DNA of 64,000 nucleotides from Leadbetterella sp040829825 (GCF_040829825.1 NZ_JBFOLH010000015.1); one strand, 5' to 3'; counted from the stretch's first letter, positions 1 through 7,931 are shown. The notes: generated by a model from the sequence alone, not told the origin. A program made the numbers and translations.

Positions 1-800
1 GCCACGTCGCGGATCCGTACCGGGCTTCCGTCAGCCGTATGGTTCACGGCGATGTCCCCGATGTCGTCCACACTGCCGATCAGTCCTTCCGTACGGATAA
101 AAAGCACGGTTTCGGCCTTTTCGATATAAGCTCCGCCGGTATTCTGGTTGTTGGCTTCCAGGGCGTCAAAGACGTCGTTAATGGTCAGCCGGAAGGCTTG
201 CAGCTTATCGGGGTTAATGGCAATCTCGTATTGCTTCAGCTTGCCTCCGAAGCTGCTGACTTCGGCTACACCCGGTGTGCCGAGCAGCTGGCGGCGGATC
301 ACCCAGTCCTGCAGGGTACGGAGGCCGGTTTCATCGTACCTGGATTCATAGCCTTTTTGGGGTCGAACCACATACTGGAAAATTTCTCCCAGTCCGGTAG
401 ACACCGGGCCCAGCTCGGGATTGCCTATCCCGTCAGGGATCTGTTCCTTTACCTGGTTCAGGCGTTCGGTGACCAGCTGGCGGGCCAGGTAAATATCGGT
501 TTCGTCGGTGAAAACAATGGTGACGAGCGACAGGCCAAAGCGGTTAAAGCTCCGGATCTCTGTGACGCCCGGTATATTGCTGTTGGCCTGCTCAATGGGA
601 ATGGTGACAAGCCGCTCGATATCGACGGCACCATAAGACGGCGCTACGGTGATCACCTGCACCTGGTTATTGGTAATGTCGGGTTGGGCATCTATAGGCA
701 GGCGGGTGGCTTCGTATACACCGAAAATAATCAGGCCCACGGTAAAGAGCCCTACAATGAGCTTATTCCGCAAGGAAAAGCGGATAATACTATTCAACAT
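1..800 (-). CDS. CusA/CzcA-family heavy-metal efflux RND permease (5' part, cut by window)
   Basis: Reading the minus strand from an ATG at 798-800 gives an open frame to the window edge, about 266 residues. It begins with an inner-membrane anchor (MLNSIIRFSLRNKLIVGLF) and continues with the family-typical stretches PIDAQPDITNNQVQV, VTIPIEQANSNIPGV and a periplasmic pore domain with LGTPGVAEVSSFGG. RND pumps of this family export monovalent or divalent metal cations across both membranes with a membrane-fusion protein and an outer-membrane channel. Only about a quarter of the usual length of roughly 1,000 or more residues is present because the gene runs off the left edge. Which metal is exported cannot be told from this part. 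A small secreted protein gene lies directly upstream on the same strand. Confidence 0.93.
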   Translation of the reverse strand, partial: MLNSIIRFSLRNKLIVGLFTVGLIIFGVYEATRLPIDAQPDITNNQVQVITVAPSYGAVDIERLVTIPIEQANSNIPGVTEIRSFNRFGLSLVTIVFTDETDIYLARQLVTERLNQVKEQIPDGIGNPELGPVSTGLGEIFQYVVRPQKGYESRYDETGLRTLQDWVIRRQLLGTPGVAEVSSFGGKLKQYEIAINPDKLQAFRLTINDVFDALEANNQNTGGAYIEKAETVLFIRTEGLIGSVDDIGDIAVNHTADGSPVRIRDV

Positions 801-880
801 GATAGCTGGATTAACAATTAAAAAATACATAGCGGAGCTTGCGACAGGCATGCCGCAGGTATCCGGTGATCATTGAAAAG

Positions 881-1255
881 CTAAGCTATACGGGGAGGCT
901 GAAGAATGCTGTTGTAGTAGCTGGAAACCAGGTTTTGTACCCTGTCTACGGGTTGGCTGTTTTCGCGGGGAATGGCCGGTTGGGCCGGGATATCGAATTG
1001 TATTTTAGGAATATAAAAGGCGTGGCTGAGATCACCCCCAAGGGTCATAAAGGGGAGCTTCATGTCGGTATCCCAGTCGCTGTCTTTTTCATGACCCCCG
1101 TAATGGTGCACCAGGAAGTCGACCAGGTCGCCTTCTCCGTTAGCCACAAACTCGTGGTAATGTTCAATAAGGAGCGGAATTTTCAAGAGCTGGCAAAGCT
1201 CAGCGTTTGAAAACAGGTAGGCACTCAGGAGCAATATGGAAAGGGCTTTCCTCAT
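881..1255 (-). CDS. small secreted protein upstream of the metal efflux pump gene
   Basis: A 124-residue protein with a clear N-terminal signal peptide (MRKALSILLLSAYLFSNAE) and a short, mostly polar mature part with several His and Asp residues (HYHEF, HHYGGHEKDSDWDTD). Small proteins of this look commonly precede CusA/CzcA-type genes in Bacteroidota, with a similar 'LCQLLKIPLLIEHY' N-terminus. I know of no established function. The His/Asp-rich patch could bind metal, which is inference. It is 80 bp upstream of the pump gene and probably shares its transcript. A TATCTTTG -7 element (minus strand, 1268-1261) ends only about six bases before the ATG, so the message may be nearly leaderless. 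Confidence 0.75.
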   Translation of the reverse strand: MRKALSILLLSAYLFSNAELCQLLKIPLLIEHYHEFVANGEGDLVDFLVHHYGGHEKDSDWDTDMKLPFMTLGGDLSHAFYIPKIQFDIPAQPAIPRENSQPVDRVQNLVSSYYNSILQPPRIA

Positions 1256-1260
1256 TGGTG

Positions 1261-1268
1261 CAAAGATA
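1261..1268 (-). promoter_or_regulatory. Bacteroidota -7 promoter element (TATCTTTG) for the metal efflux genes
   Basis: On the minus strand the octamer TATCTTTG matches the Bacteroidota -7 consensus TAnnTTTG exactly. It sits immediately before the ATG of the small secreted protein, which leaves almost no leader. No clear TTTG -33 element lies at the usual distance. Confidence 0.4.
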
Positions 1269-1352
1269 AGCAGGTTTTACGGATCACCGGATGTTTGAAA
1301 CGGGCAATTAGTCTTCACAATTCCGGGTTTAATCGTAAATTAAGGCAGGGGT

Positions 1353-1386
1353 TTTGCAGAAGACCCGGTTCCGGATCGTATCTTTA
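1353..1386 (+). promoter_or_regulatory. candidate promoter of the dienelactone hydrolase gene
   Basis: TTTG at 1353-1356 and TATCTTTA at 1379-1386 are 22 bp apart, close to the 19-21 bp usual for Bacteroidota -33/-7 promoters. The last base of the -7 box deviates from TAnnTTTG. The gene start is 11 bases downstream. Confidence 0.35.
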
Positions 1387-1396
1387 ATGTACCTAA

Positions 1397-2287
1397 ATGT
1401 TTAGAACTATGAAAGATCCCAAGATGAAGCAGGAACTGCTGGACCTGTACAATGACTATGCCCATAACCGGCTAAGCCGGTCTGATTTCATGCAAAAGCT
1501 CTCCGTTTACGCGGTAGGAGGGGCTACGGTAGCTTCATTGATGAGTTTTCTTACGCCTGATTATAAGACCGCCATCCAGGTAAAACCGGATGATCCCGCG
1601 GTAGATTCGCGTTATGTAACCTATTCTTCTCCCAAAGGTGGTGGTACTATCAAAGGCCTGCTTTGTATGCCCAAAGGCAATACGAAAAAGCTGGGCGGGG
1701 TAGTGGTAGTACACGAAAACCGGGGTCTGAACCCGCATATCGAAGATGTGGCCCGGAGGGCTGCGCTGGCCGGGTTTGTGAGCTTCGCACCGGATGCATT
1801 GAGTCCATTGGGCGGTTATCCCGGCAACGACGATGACGGCCGGCTGCTGCAGGCCAAACGGGACCGGGATGAAATGCTGGAGGATTTTATTGCGGCTGCT
1901 GACTTCCTGAAGTCGAACGAATTCTGCAACGGCAAAGTAGGCGTAGTGGGCTTTTGCTTCGGCGGCTGGATCGCTAATATGATGGCCGTACGTATTCCCG
2001 GGTTGAAGGCTGCCGTACCTTTTTACGGCGGACAGCCTCCGGCAAGTGAAGTACCGGCCATCCAGGCCCCGCTCCAGCTGCATTATGCTGCACTGGATAC
2101 CCGCGTCAACGAAGGCTGGCCCGCCTATGAAAAAGCCCTGAAAGAGAATAATAAAGCGTATACGGTTTATTTTTACCCGGATACCAACCACGGGTTTCAT
2201 AACGATACCACCCCGCGTTTTGATAAGGAGGCAGCAGTGCTGGCGTGGGGGCGGGTGGTGGAGTTTTTTAAGGAAACGTTGAAATGA
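1397..2287 (+). CDS. dienelactone hydrolase family protein
   Basis: A 296-residue alpha/beta hydrolase. Residues 1-55 form an N-terminal extension with a hydrophobic segment (about 37-52), so the enzyme is probably exported or membrane-tethered. The catalytic domain follows, with HENRGL at 106-111, the nucleophile elbow GFCFGG with Cys187, Asp234 in AALD and His265 in the DTNHGFH motif. This is the Cys-Asp-His triad of the family rather than the usual Ser. Members hydrolyse dienelactone or other small lactones and esters; the substrate here is unknown. A TATCTTTA element at 1379-1386, with TTTG at 1353-1356, gives a plausible promoter. An alternative start is the ATG at 1409. Confidence 0.9.
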   Translation: MFRTMKDPKMKQELLDLYNDYAHNRLSRSDFMQKLSVYAVGGATVASLMSFLTPDYKTAIQVKPDDPAVDSRYVTYSSPKGGGTIKGLLCMPKGNTKKLGGVVVVHENRGLNPHIEDVARRAALAGFVSFAPDALSPLGGYPGNDDDGRLLQAKRDRDEMLEDFIAAADFLKSNEFCNGKVGVVGFCFGGWIANMMAVRIPGLKAAVPFYGGQPPASEVPAIQAPLQLHYAALDTRVNEGWPAYEKALKENNKAYTVYFYPDTNHGFHNDTTPRFDKEAAVLAWGRVVEFFKETLK

Positions 2288-2483
2288 TGGTGTGTTTGAC
2301 TTCGACAATTTCCGGTATCTGAAAGATAAAGCCTGGCGGAGAGCAGGTGAAACTCCTGTGCTTTGTAAGCATGGTTTTTAGGCAACCGCCTTTCGATAAC
2401 ATTTCTTTTACTTTTTGTGTTACTTTCCTTTTGGGTAGTGCTATCTGAAGGGAAAGTAATATCATTTGGATAGTAAAGATGGT

Positions 2484-2491
2484 TAGATTTG
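2484..2491 (+). promoter_or_regulatory. -7 promoter element (TAGATTTG) of the DoxX gene
   Basis: TAGATTTG matches TAnnTTTG and lies 22 bases before the ATG of the DoxX-like gene. The 226-bp gap before the gene (2288-2513) also holds a hairpin with arms TTACTTTCC (2420-2428) and GGAAAGTAA (2451-2459) of unknown role. I see nothing else in that gap. Confidence 0.4.
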
Positions 2492-2513
2492 TCTTATCAA
2501 AAAAATATGCGTT

Positions 2514-2888
2514 ATGACAGCAGAGCAAAAAATATCAAAAACACGGAATGTACTTCTCTGGGTAGCCCAGGTAATTTTAGCCCTGACTTTTATCTGGGTC
2601 GGATCTATGAAAATATTCGCACCTGAACAATTGCCTTTTCCATGGGTAAAAGATAATCCCGGCCTGGCTCTGATCACCGGCTTTGTTGATTTATTGGGCG
2701 GTATCGGAATTGTATTGCCTGCGTTACTCCGTATTCAGCCCCGGCTGACTGTTTATGCTGCTTACGGGATTATTGCATTGATGATCGCAGCAAGTATTTT
2801 TCATATTTCAAGAGGTGAAGCCCAAGATATCGGGTTTAATATTTTTACGGTCGCTCTGGGTGTGCTGGTGGCGTGGGGAAGGAAGTAA
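2514..2888 (+). CDS. DoxX-like small membrane protein
   Basis: A 124-residue protein with four predicted transmembrane segments, roughly residues 12-30, 48-68, 76-94 and 103-121. Between segments 1 and 2 it has the DoxX-like pattern WVGSMKIFAPEQLPFPW. DoxX-family proteins are small inner-membrane proteins, in some systems linked to quinone or thiosulfate oxidation. In Bacteroidota they often sit near pirin, Crp/Fnr and hydrolase genes, as here. Biochemical role not determinable from sequence. The start at 2514 is preferred because an ATG at 2507 is in another frame. Confidence 0.82.
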   Translation: MTAEQKISKTRNVLLWVAQVILALTFIWVGSMKIFAPEQLPFPWVKDNPGLALITGFVDLLGGIGIVLPALLRIQPRLTVYAAYGIIALMIAASIFHISRGEAQDIGFNIFTVALGVLVAWGRK

Positions 2889-3045
2889 AGGCTACCGGTG
2901 GGCTAATAGTTTTGGAATAAAACCCTCTGCAACCTTCCGGAATTTCTGAACTCCGGATAAGAAAATCAAAGAATTTAGGATAAGTAATTAAAACATTGAG
3001 GTAGGAGTTGTAATTTGTATGGTCTTGTAAAATCATGTAAACACA

Positions 3046-4038
3046 ATGAACAGCGAAATCATCATCTACCAAAATCCCGCCGGTAACATCAAAATAGATG
3101 TACGATTAGAAGAGGAAACCGTTTGGCTTACACAGGCGCAAATGTGTGAGTTATTTCAGAAATCAAAAGCTACCATAAGTGAGCACATTAAGAATGTCTT
3201 TGAGGAAGGGGAACTAGAGCCCGGAGCAACTGTTCGGAAATTCCGAACAGTTCAAACGGAAGGTAGCCGGAGTGTAGAAAGGGAATTAGACCATTATAAC
3301 CTGGACGTAATCATCTCCGTAGGCTACCGCGTAAAATCGCTGCAGGGCACCCAGTTCCGTATATGGGCTACTCAGCGTCTCAGGGAGTATATTATTAAAG
3401 GTTTTACCCTGAATGATGACCGTTTCAAGTCGGGCAGCTCCATGAACTATTTCAGCGAATTGCAGGAACGTATCCGGGAGATCCGCATTTCAGAGCGTTT
3501 TTTCTATCAGAAAATTAAAGATATATACACAACCAGTATAGATTATGATCCCCAAGATGAAAAAACGCGCGAGTTTTTTAAGATAGTTCAAAATAAGTTA
3601 CTGTGGGCCATAAGCCAGCAGACTGCTGCTGAACTGGTATACCGCCGCGCAGACGCCAGTCTCCCACTGATGGGCATGCAGTCATACGACAAGAAAGATT
3701 TTATTTCCATCAAAAAATCAGATGTAAGTATTGCCAAAAACTACCTGAATGAAGATGAAATGAAACTGCTCGGGCTTCTGGTAGAGCAGTACCTGGCCTT
3801 CGCCGAAACCATGGCACAGCAGCGTACTCCCATGTATATGAAAGACTGGATGGAGCGTCTGGACCTGATTCTTCAGCTGAACGGCCGGGAGTTATTGACC
3901 CATGCAGGCAAAATCAGCCATGAAACGGCACTCAAAAAATCAGGTGAAGAACATGAAAAGTATCAGTTGATACAGAAGGGAGTGGAAAAGGAACAAAGCC
4001 TGAAAGAATTAGAAGAGGATATTAAAAAGCTTAAATGA
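3046..4038 (+). CDS. RhuM family protein
   Basis: A 330-residue cytoplasmic protein. The N-terminal half carries the RhuM hallmarks TVWLTQAQMCELFQKSKATI (about 25-45), HIKNVFEEGEL, then HYNLDVIISVGYRVKS and GTQFRIWATQRLREYI (about 86-125). The C-terminal half is alpha-helical and ends in a Lys/Glu-rich coiled-coil tail. RhuM was named from a Salmonella pathogenicity-island gene. Its biochemical activity is not established, and members are often seen in variable regions and beside defence or toxin genes. It overlaps the downstream Crp/Fnr gene by the ATGA at 4035-4038, so the two are probably translated together. A 25-bp perfect palindrome lies inside the gene at 3228-3252. The gene separates DoxX from Crp/pirin and may be an insertion into that set. 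Confidence 0.9.
   Translation: MNSEIIIYQNPAGNIKIDVRLEEETVWLTQAQMCELFQKSKATISEHIKNVFEEGELEPGATVRKFRTVQTEGSRSVERELDHYNLDVIISVGYRVKSLQGTQFRIWATQRLREYIIKGFTLNDDRFKSGSSMNYFSELQERIREIRISERFFYQKIKDIYTTSIDYDPQDEKTREFFKIVQNKLLWAISQQTAAELVYRRADASLPLMGMQSYDKKDFISIKKSDVSIAKNYLNEDEMKLLGLLVEQYLAFAETMAQQRTPMYMKDWMERLDLILQLNGRELLTHAGKISHETALKKSGEEHEKYQLIQKGVEKEQSLKELEEDIKKLK
3228..3252. repeat. 25-bp perfect palindrome inside the RhuM gene
   Basis: Arms AACTGTTCGGAA (3228-3239) and TTCCGAACAGTT (3241-3252) are exact reverse complements around one central A. The DNA encodes part of the ATVRKFRTVQ segment. It may be an accident of a conserved protein motif, a DNA-binding site for autoregulation, or an RNA hairpin in the message. 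Confidence 0.6.
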
Positions 4039-4628
4039 ACAATTTCAGATTTATCACTTACCTGACTTCTAATATAGGGACAGACCAGGCCGCCATTGAG
4101 CAGCTGTTGTCGCATTGCAGCATCCGTGAATTTAAAAAGGGAGAGTTCCTGTTAAGGCAGGGCGAGAAGTGCCGGTACTCTTTTTTTGTGGAAAGAGGAT
4201 TGCTGCGGCAGTTTTCCATTGATGAGAAGGGGAAAGAGCATATTATCCAGTTTGCGCCTGAAAACTGGTTTATGTCTGACAGGGAAAGTGTTTATTTTGA
4301 CCGGCCGTCGTCTTATTTTATGCAGGCATTGGAAGACACCGTTACCTTTCTTTTGGACGAGAACCTGTTCCTGGAATTGTCTAAATCAGATACGGCCTTC
4401 CTGGAGTTCAATAACCGGCTGCTTCATAACCATATCCGGCATTTGCAGCGAAGAATTACTCAGCTGCAGAGCGCTACTGCCGAAGAAAGATACCTGGATT
4501 TTATCCGGATGTATCCTGATCTGCTGCTTCGCGTGCCCCAGATTTTTATAGCTTCTTACCTGGGGATCACCCCGGAAAGCCTGAGCCGGGTGAGAAAGGA
4601 GCTGGCCGGGAAAAATCACAGGATGTAG
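4035..4628 (+). CDS. Crp/Fnr family transcriptional regulator
   Basis: A 197-residue protein with an N-terminal cyclic-nucleotide-binding-type beta-barrel (about 15-120: FKKGEFLLRQGEKCRYSFFV, ENWFMSD) and a C-terminal winged helix-turn-helix (about 145-190: AEERYLDF, IASYLGITPESLSRVRKEL). The strict Arg/Ser phosphate-binding signature of cAMP receptors is not evident, and there are no Fnr-type N-terminal cysteines, so the signal is unknown. Many Bacteroidota members of this group regulate neighbouring redox-stress genes. The pirin gene 67 bp downstream is the natural target, with DoxX upstream of RhuM another. It is coupled to RhuM by a 4-bp ATGA overlap. Confidence 0.9.
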   Translation: MNNFRFITYLTSNIGTDQAAIEQLLSHCSIREFKKGEFLLRQGEKCRYSFFVERGLLRQFSIDEKGKEHIIQFAPENWFMSDRESVYFDRPSSYFMQALEDTVTFLLDENLFLELSKSDTAFLEFNNRLLHNHIRHLQRRITQLQSATAEERYLDFIRMYPDLLLRVPQIFIASYLGITPESLSRVRKELAGKNHRM

Positions 4629-4667
4629 TTCTTATCATAGGTCAATGTGCAGGTTGCCGGGACCGGG

Positions 4668-4675
4668 TACCTTTG
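4668..4675 (+). promoter_or_regulatory. -7 promoter element (TACCTTTG) of the pirin gene
   Basis: An exact TAnnTTTG match, 20 bases before the pirin ATG. It suggests pirin has its own promoter despite following the Crp/Fnr gene closely, and so could be a target of that regulator. Confidence 0.45.
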
Positions 4676-4695
4676 TGGTATAAAATTTTAAGAAG

Positions 4696-5574
4696 ATGGC
4701 AACCAAAACAGTAGAATTAGTTATAAGCCCGAGAGAACCCCACTTTGTAGGCGATGGTTTCAGAGTACACAATTTTATACCCGGCGCTTACCGGCTGGAT
4801 ATGCAGCGGATGAATCCGGTCATTATGATGGATTACAATTCGAAATATTATTTTGCGCCCAGTGAAATACCCAAAGGCGTGGGCGTGCACCCGCACCGGG
4901 GTTTTGAAACCGTGACCATTGCCTATAAAGGAAAAGTGGAGCATCACGACAGCAGTGGTGGCGGTGGAGTTATCGGGGAAGGAGATGTGCAGTGGATGAC
5001 CGCTGCCAGCGGAGTTTTGCACAAAGAATTCCACGAAAAGGAGTGGAGTAAAAAAGGAGGTGAATTCCAGATGGTGCAGTTGTGGGTCAACTTACCGGCC
5101 AAAGACAAGATGAGTGCGCCCAAATATCAATCCATTGAAAATGCCACCATGAACCGTTATACGCTTGAAAATAATCAGGGTGAAGTTGAGGTCATAGCAG
5201 GTGAATACCAGGGCGTTAAAGGGAGAGCTTCTACATTTACCCCTTTGCACCTGTTGAATGCGAAGCTGAAAAAAGGAGCCAATGCCCGTTTTAATTTCCC
5301 GGCCAGTTTTAATACTGCACTGCTGGTTATTGAAGGGGGAATTAAGGTAAACGGTACGGAAGAAGCCCCCGCAGATCATTTTGTGCTCATGGCGAATGAG
5401 GGGGAAGAGTTTAGCCTGGAAGCCACTGAGGATGCCGTGGTCCTGGTTATGAGCGGGGAGCCCATTAATGAGCCCATTGCCGCTCACGGGCCTTTTGTGA
5501 TGAATACCCGCCAGGAATTACTGCAGGCATTTGATGACTTCAATAAAGGGAAATTTGGATACCTGCAGGATTAA
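4696..5574 (+). CDS. pirin family protein
   Basis: A 292-residue bicupin. The N-terminal cupin (about 20-135) has the metal ligands His65 and His67 in HPHRGFETVT, His109 and Glu111 in GVLHKEFHE, the 3-His/1-Glu iron site of pirins. The C-terminal cupin (about 170-285) lacks an obvious metal site, as is normal. Pirins are non-heme iron proteins; several bacterial members show quercetinase-like dioxygenase activity or act in redox signalling. Which applies here is unknown. It lies just downstream of a Crp/Fnr regulator and has its own -7 element. Confidence 0.93.
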   Translation: MATKTVELVISPREPHFVGDGFRVHNFIPGAYRLDMQRMNPVIMMDYNSKYYFAPSEIPKGVGVHPHRGFETVTIAYKGKVEHHDSSGGGGVIGEGDVQWMTAASGVLHKEFHEKEWSKKGGEFQMVQLWVNLPAKDKMSAPKYQSIENATMNRYTLENNQGEVEVIAGEYQGVKGRASTFTPLHLLNAKLKKGANARFNFPASFNTALLVIEGGIKVNGTEEAPADHFVLMANEGEEFSLEATEDAVVLVMSGEPINEPIAAHGPFVMNTRQELLQAFDDFNKGKFGYLQD

Positions 5575-5599
5575 CTGACAACGTTCATCAAAACAGGAA

Positions 5600-5632
5600 G
5601 AGGGTACAGAGGTTTTTTATCTTTGTACCCTC
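5600..5632 (+). terminator. hairpin after the pirin gene
   Basis: Arms GAGGGTACA (5600-5608) and TGTACCCTC (5624-5632) pair perfectly around a 15-base loop. There is no strong T-tract after the stem, so termination is possible rather than certain. A TAnnTTTG match (TATCTTTG, 5618-5625) lies inside the hairpin, so the site may instead be regulatory. The rest of the 301-bp gap to the next gene (5633-5875) shows no gene or clear motif. Confidence 0.4.
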
Positions 5633-5875
5633 ACTTATTTGTGGCATGAACAAATGAAATCAATCCTTCAGGTTTGTGGTATCTTGCGTCCGGTACAGGC
5701 ATAAGAGGCGGATTTATAAAGGTACGTCTATTCCGGCTATAAAATCCAGGTGCTTAGCGGTTAAACGTATTTCTGGTTATTGCTTCAATGATTAATTGCC
5801 AATAATTCATAGCTGTTTTTTAAATTTTCTGTAACATTTCCGGCTTTCATGTCTCCAAAGCGAAAAACTACAAAC

Positions 5876-6823
5876 ATGAGAAAGCTGTTAATTCTGATTA
5901 TTTTTGTTTTTTGCGCAGGTATTGGCCGGGCGCAGGAGGTTTACCGGAAAACGTTTGGTCAGCCGGGCAATACCCCCCTTATATTTTTACACGGGGGGCC
6001 TGGTGGAAGCGCCATTGATTTTGAGCTGACCACGGCAGAAAAGCTGGCAGACCGGGGATTCTTTGTGATTCTGTATGACCGTCGTGGTGAAGGGCGGTCG
6101 GATGACGATAAGGCCGGATTTACTTTTGAGCAGACCTTTGATGACCTGCAGGAGATTTACCGGGTTTACGGACTGCGCTCGGCAGTGATACTGGGACACA
6201 GCTTCGGTGGAGTGGTCGGCACCCGTTTTGCTGCCCGGTACCCGGAAAAAGTTTCTCACCTGGTACTGGCCGGTGCCCCGGTTTCATTGCAGCAATGCTT
6301 TAAAACCATTTTGCGAACGGTGCAGAAAAAAGCGGAGGCGAAAGGCGATTCGGCTACACTGACCCAGGTTGATTTTGTACGAAAGCAGGACACGGCTTCT
6401 GTTTATTACAGCTCGGGCTCATTTATGCTGGCCATGCAGAACGGTATCTATAAGGCGGAGAATGCAAGTCAGGATGCCGTAAAGCTCATGGAAGGATTTA
6501 TGCAGCACCCGCTTACGAAAGCCTATATGGATAACCAGGCCAAAACCAATTATAAGAATATGTATGCATCGGTCATGGGCTTTATTAACCACGAGAAGTA
6601 TACAACCATTGACCTGGCAGATGATCTCAGGAACCGGGACGGGATACGGCTTTACGGGATATACGGCCGGCAGGATGGCTTGTTTGACGATGCCCATATT
6701 GCCCTGATCCGCAGCCTGGTTAAGGAGCCGTCGCATTTTGCATACCTCGACAATTGCTCCCACAGTGTTTACATAGACCGGCAGGAAGAATTCATCAACA
6801 AACTGGTTGCATGGCTGAAATAA
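5876..6823 (+). CDS. secreted alpha/beta hydrolase (proline iminopeptidase-like)
   Basis: A 315-residue protein from the ATG at 5876, which directly begins a signal peptide (MRKLLILIIFVFCAGIGRAQ). A longer frame from 5849 would bury that signal. The alpha/beta-hydrolase fold shows LIFLHGGPGGSAIDFE (oxyanion HGGPGG), YDRRGEGRSDD, the nucleophile elbow GHSFGG, an Asp in YGRQDGLFDD and a C-terminal His in NCSHSVY. The HGGPGG plus DRRG pattern resembles proline iminopeptidases and related peptidases, but the substrate is unknown. Its 3' end overlaps the sigma-factor gene by 13 bp, suggesting co-transcription. Confidence 0.88.
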   Translation: MRKLLILIIFVFCAGIGRAQEVYRKTFGQPGNTPLIFLHGGPGGSAIDFELTTAEKLADRGFFVILYDRRGEGRSDDDKAGFTFEQTFDDLQEIYRVYGLRSAVILGHSFGGVVGTRFAARYPEKVSHLVLAGAPVSLQQCFKTILRTVQKKAEAKGDSATLTQVDFVRKQDTASVYYSSGSFMLAMQNGIYKAENASQDAVKLMEGFMQHPLTKAYMDNQAKTNYKNMYASVMGFINHEKYTTIDLADDLRNRDGIRLYGIYGRQDGLFDDAHIALIRSLVKEPSHFAYLDNCSHSVYIDRQEEFINKLVAWLK

Positions 6824-7296
6824 AAGACTTTGACAGGCTGTATACAACCTATTGGCACAAAGTTTACCGCTTGTGCATGGGGTATGTGAATGACGATGCG
6901 CTGGCGCGCGACCTGGCCCAGGAAACCTTTATCCTGGTATGGGAGAACCTGCCGCAATTCAGGGAAGAAGCCCATGTAGGTACCTGGATTTTCAGGATAG
7001 CTTCTAACCGTTGCCTGCGCCAGCTGGAAAAAAATAAAAAAAGACAAAAAGCTGAGCTACCGCTGCAGTTGCCTGAAGAGGCCGTTCCTGACCGGGCGGC
7101 AGAGGTGGAGCTGCTCTACCGGTTCATCGCCGAATTACCGGAAACAGACCGGATCATTATATCGCTGGAACTGGAAGAAGTAAAACAAGGTGAGATTGCA
7201 CATATACTGGGGCTTTCTGAAGGCAATGTACGGGTGCGGATTCACCGGATCAAAGAACGTTTAACCCAAAGATTTAAAGAACATGGATTTCAATAA
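6811..7296 (+). CDS. RNA polymerase sigma-70 family (ECF-type) factor
   Basis: A 161-residue protein from ATG 6811. Region 2 spans about 5-75 (FDRLYTTYWHKVYRLCMGYV, ARDLAQETFILVWENLPQF, WIFRIASNRCLRQL). Region 4 spans about 105-155 (IAELPETDRIIISLELEE, IAHILGLSEGNVRVRIHRIK). There is no region 3, as in ECF sigma factors. The frame is open upstream to 6754, but that part lies inside the hydrolase gene and shows no family match. The start overlaps the hydrolase 3' end and the stop overlaps the following membrane protein gene, which is therefore a candidate partner or anti-sigma factor. Confidence 0.9.
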   Translation: MAEIKDFDRLYTTYWHKVYRLCMGYVNDDALARDLAQETFILVWENLPQFREEAHVGTWIFRIASNRCLRQLEKNKKRQKAELPLQLPEEAVPDRAAEVELLYRFIAELPETDRIIISLELEEVKQGEIAHILGLSEGNVRVRIHRIKERLTQRFKEHGFQ

Positions 7297-7858
7297 TATC
7301 TGGAAGGCCCAGGCGGTGCCCGGGCCTGACCTGAAGGCTTTGTACGATAAAATAAAAAGCTACAAAGCCAAACGATTACGGAGACTGATTTTTACCAATA
7401 TCTGTCTCATCCTGACCTCGGCATTTATTGCCTCTATCGGCTTCTGGACCCAACCGGAGCGTTTGACAACCTGGGCGGGCATATTGCTGGCCATCCTGGC
7501 CATGGTGCTGTTTCTGATGGTGTATAACCGGATGATCCCGTTGTACCGCTCACTGGATGATCATTCTGACAGCCGCCGCTTTATGGAAAACCTGGTAGCG
7601 GTGAAACAGAAGGAGGCATTTCTGCAGCGCCACATGATGAACCTCTATTTCATCCTGCTCTCAGCCGGAATAGCCCTTTACATGATTGAATATGTAAGCC
7701 GTATGGAGCTGAAATGGGGTATCGTGGTTTACCTGGTTACCTTTCTCTGGATCGGGCTCAACTGGTGGGTTATACGGCCCAGGCAGATCAGGAAAGAGCA
7801 GGAAAAGATCAATACCATTATTGAGCATTTTCAAAAGGTGCAGGGGCAGTTGGGGTAA
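7283..7858 (+). CDS. membrane protein co-transcribed with sigma factor (possible anti-sigma)
   Basis: A 191-residue protein with a soluble N-terminus (about 1-35, MDFNNIWKAQ) and four predicted transmembrane helices (about 36-55, 63-82, 117-137, 146-166), then a charged helical tail. I do not recognise a named family. A short cytoplasmic N-terminus before membrane helices, plus a 14-bp overlap with an ECF sigma gene, fits the layout of membrane anti-sigma factors, but no zinc-binding anti-sigma motif is visible. Function is inference from context. Confidence 0.7.
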   Translation: MDFNNIWKAQAVPGPDLKALYDKIKSYKAKRLRRLIFTNICLILTSAFIASIGFWTQPERLTTWAGILLAILAMVLFLMVYNRMIPLYRSLDDHSDSRRFMENLVAVKQKEAFLQRHMMNLYFILLSAGIALYMIEYVSRMELKWGIVVYLVTFLWIGLNWWVIRPRQIRKEQEKINTIIEHFQKVQGQLG

Positions 7859-7878
7859 GAAATAATGAATTGAACCGG

Positions 7879-7912
7879 GAGCGGCCTGAAAAGTATACTT
7901 TTCAGGCCGCTC
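7879..7912. terminator. bidirectional terminator, 34-bp perfect palindrome
   Basis: The arms 7879-7895 and 7896-7912 are exact reverse complements (17 bp, beginning GAGCGGCCTG). TTTTAATT follows on the plus strand. The site ends the sigma/membrane protein operon and lies between convergent operons. Confidence 0.8.
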
Positions 7913-7931
7913 TTTTAATTTATAAAGCCCA

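Noticed and set aside
39..821. 260-codon open frame on the plus strand
   Set aside because: It is antisense to an excellent CusA/CzcA-type frame on the minus strand, which stays open to the window edge.
2288..2513. Riboswitch or small RNA in the gap before DoxX
   Set aside because: One 9-bp hairpin is present, but no known riboswitch core could be matched by eye.
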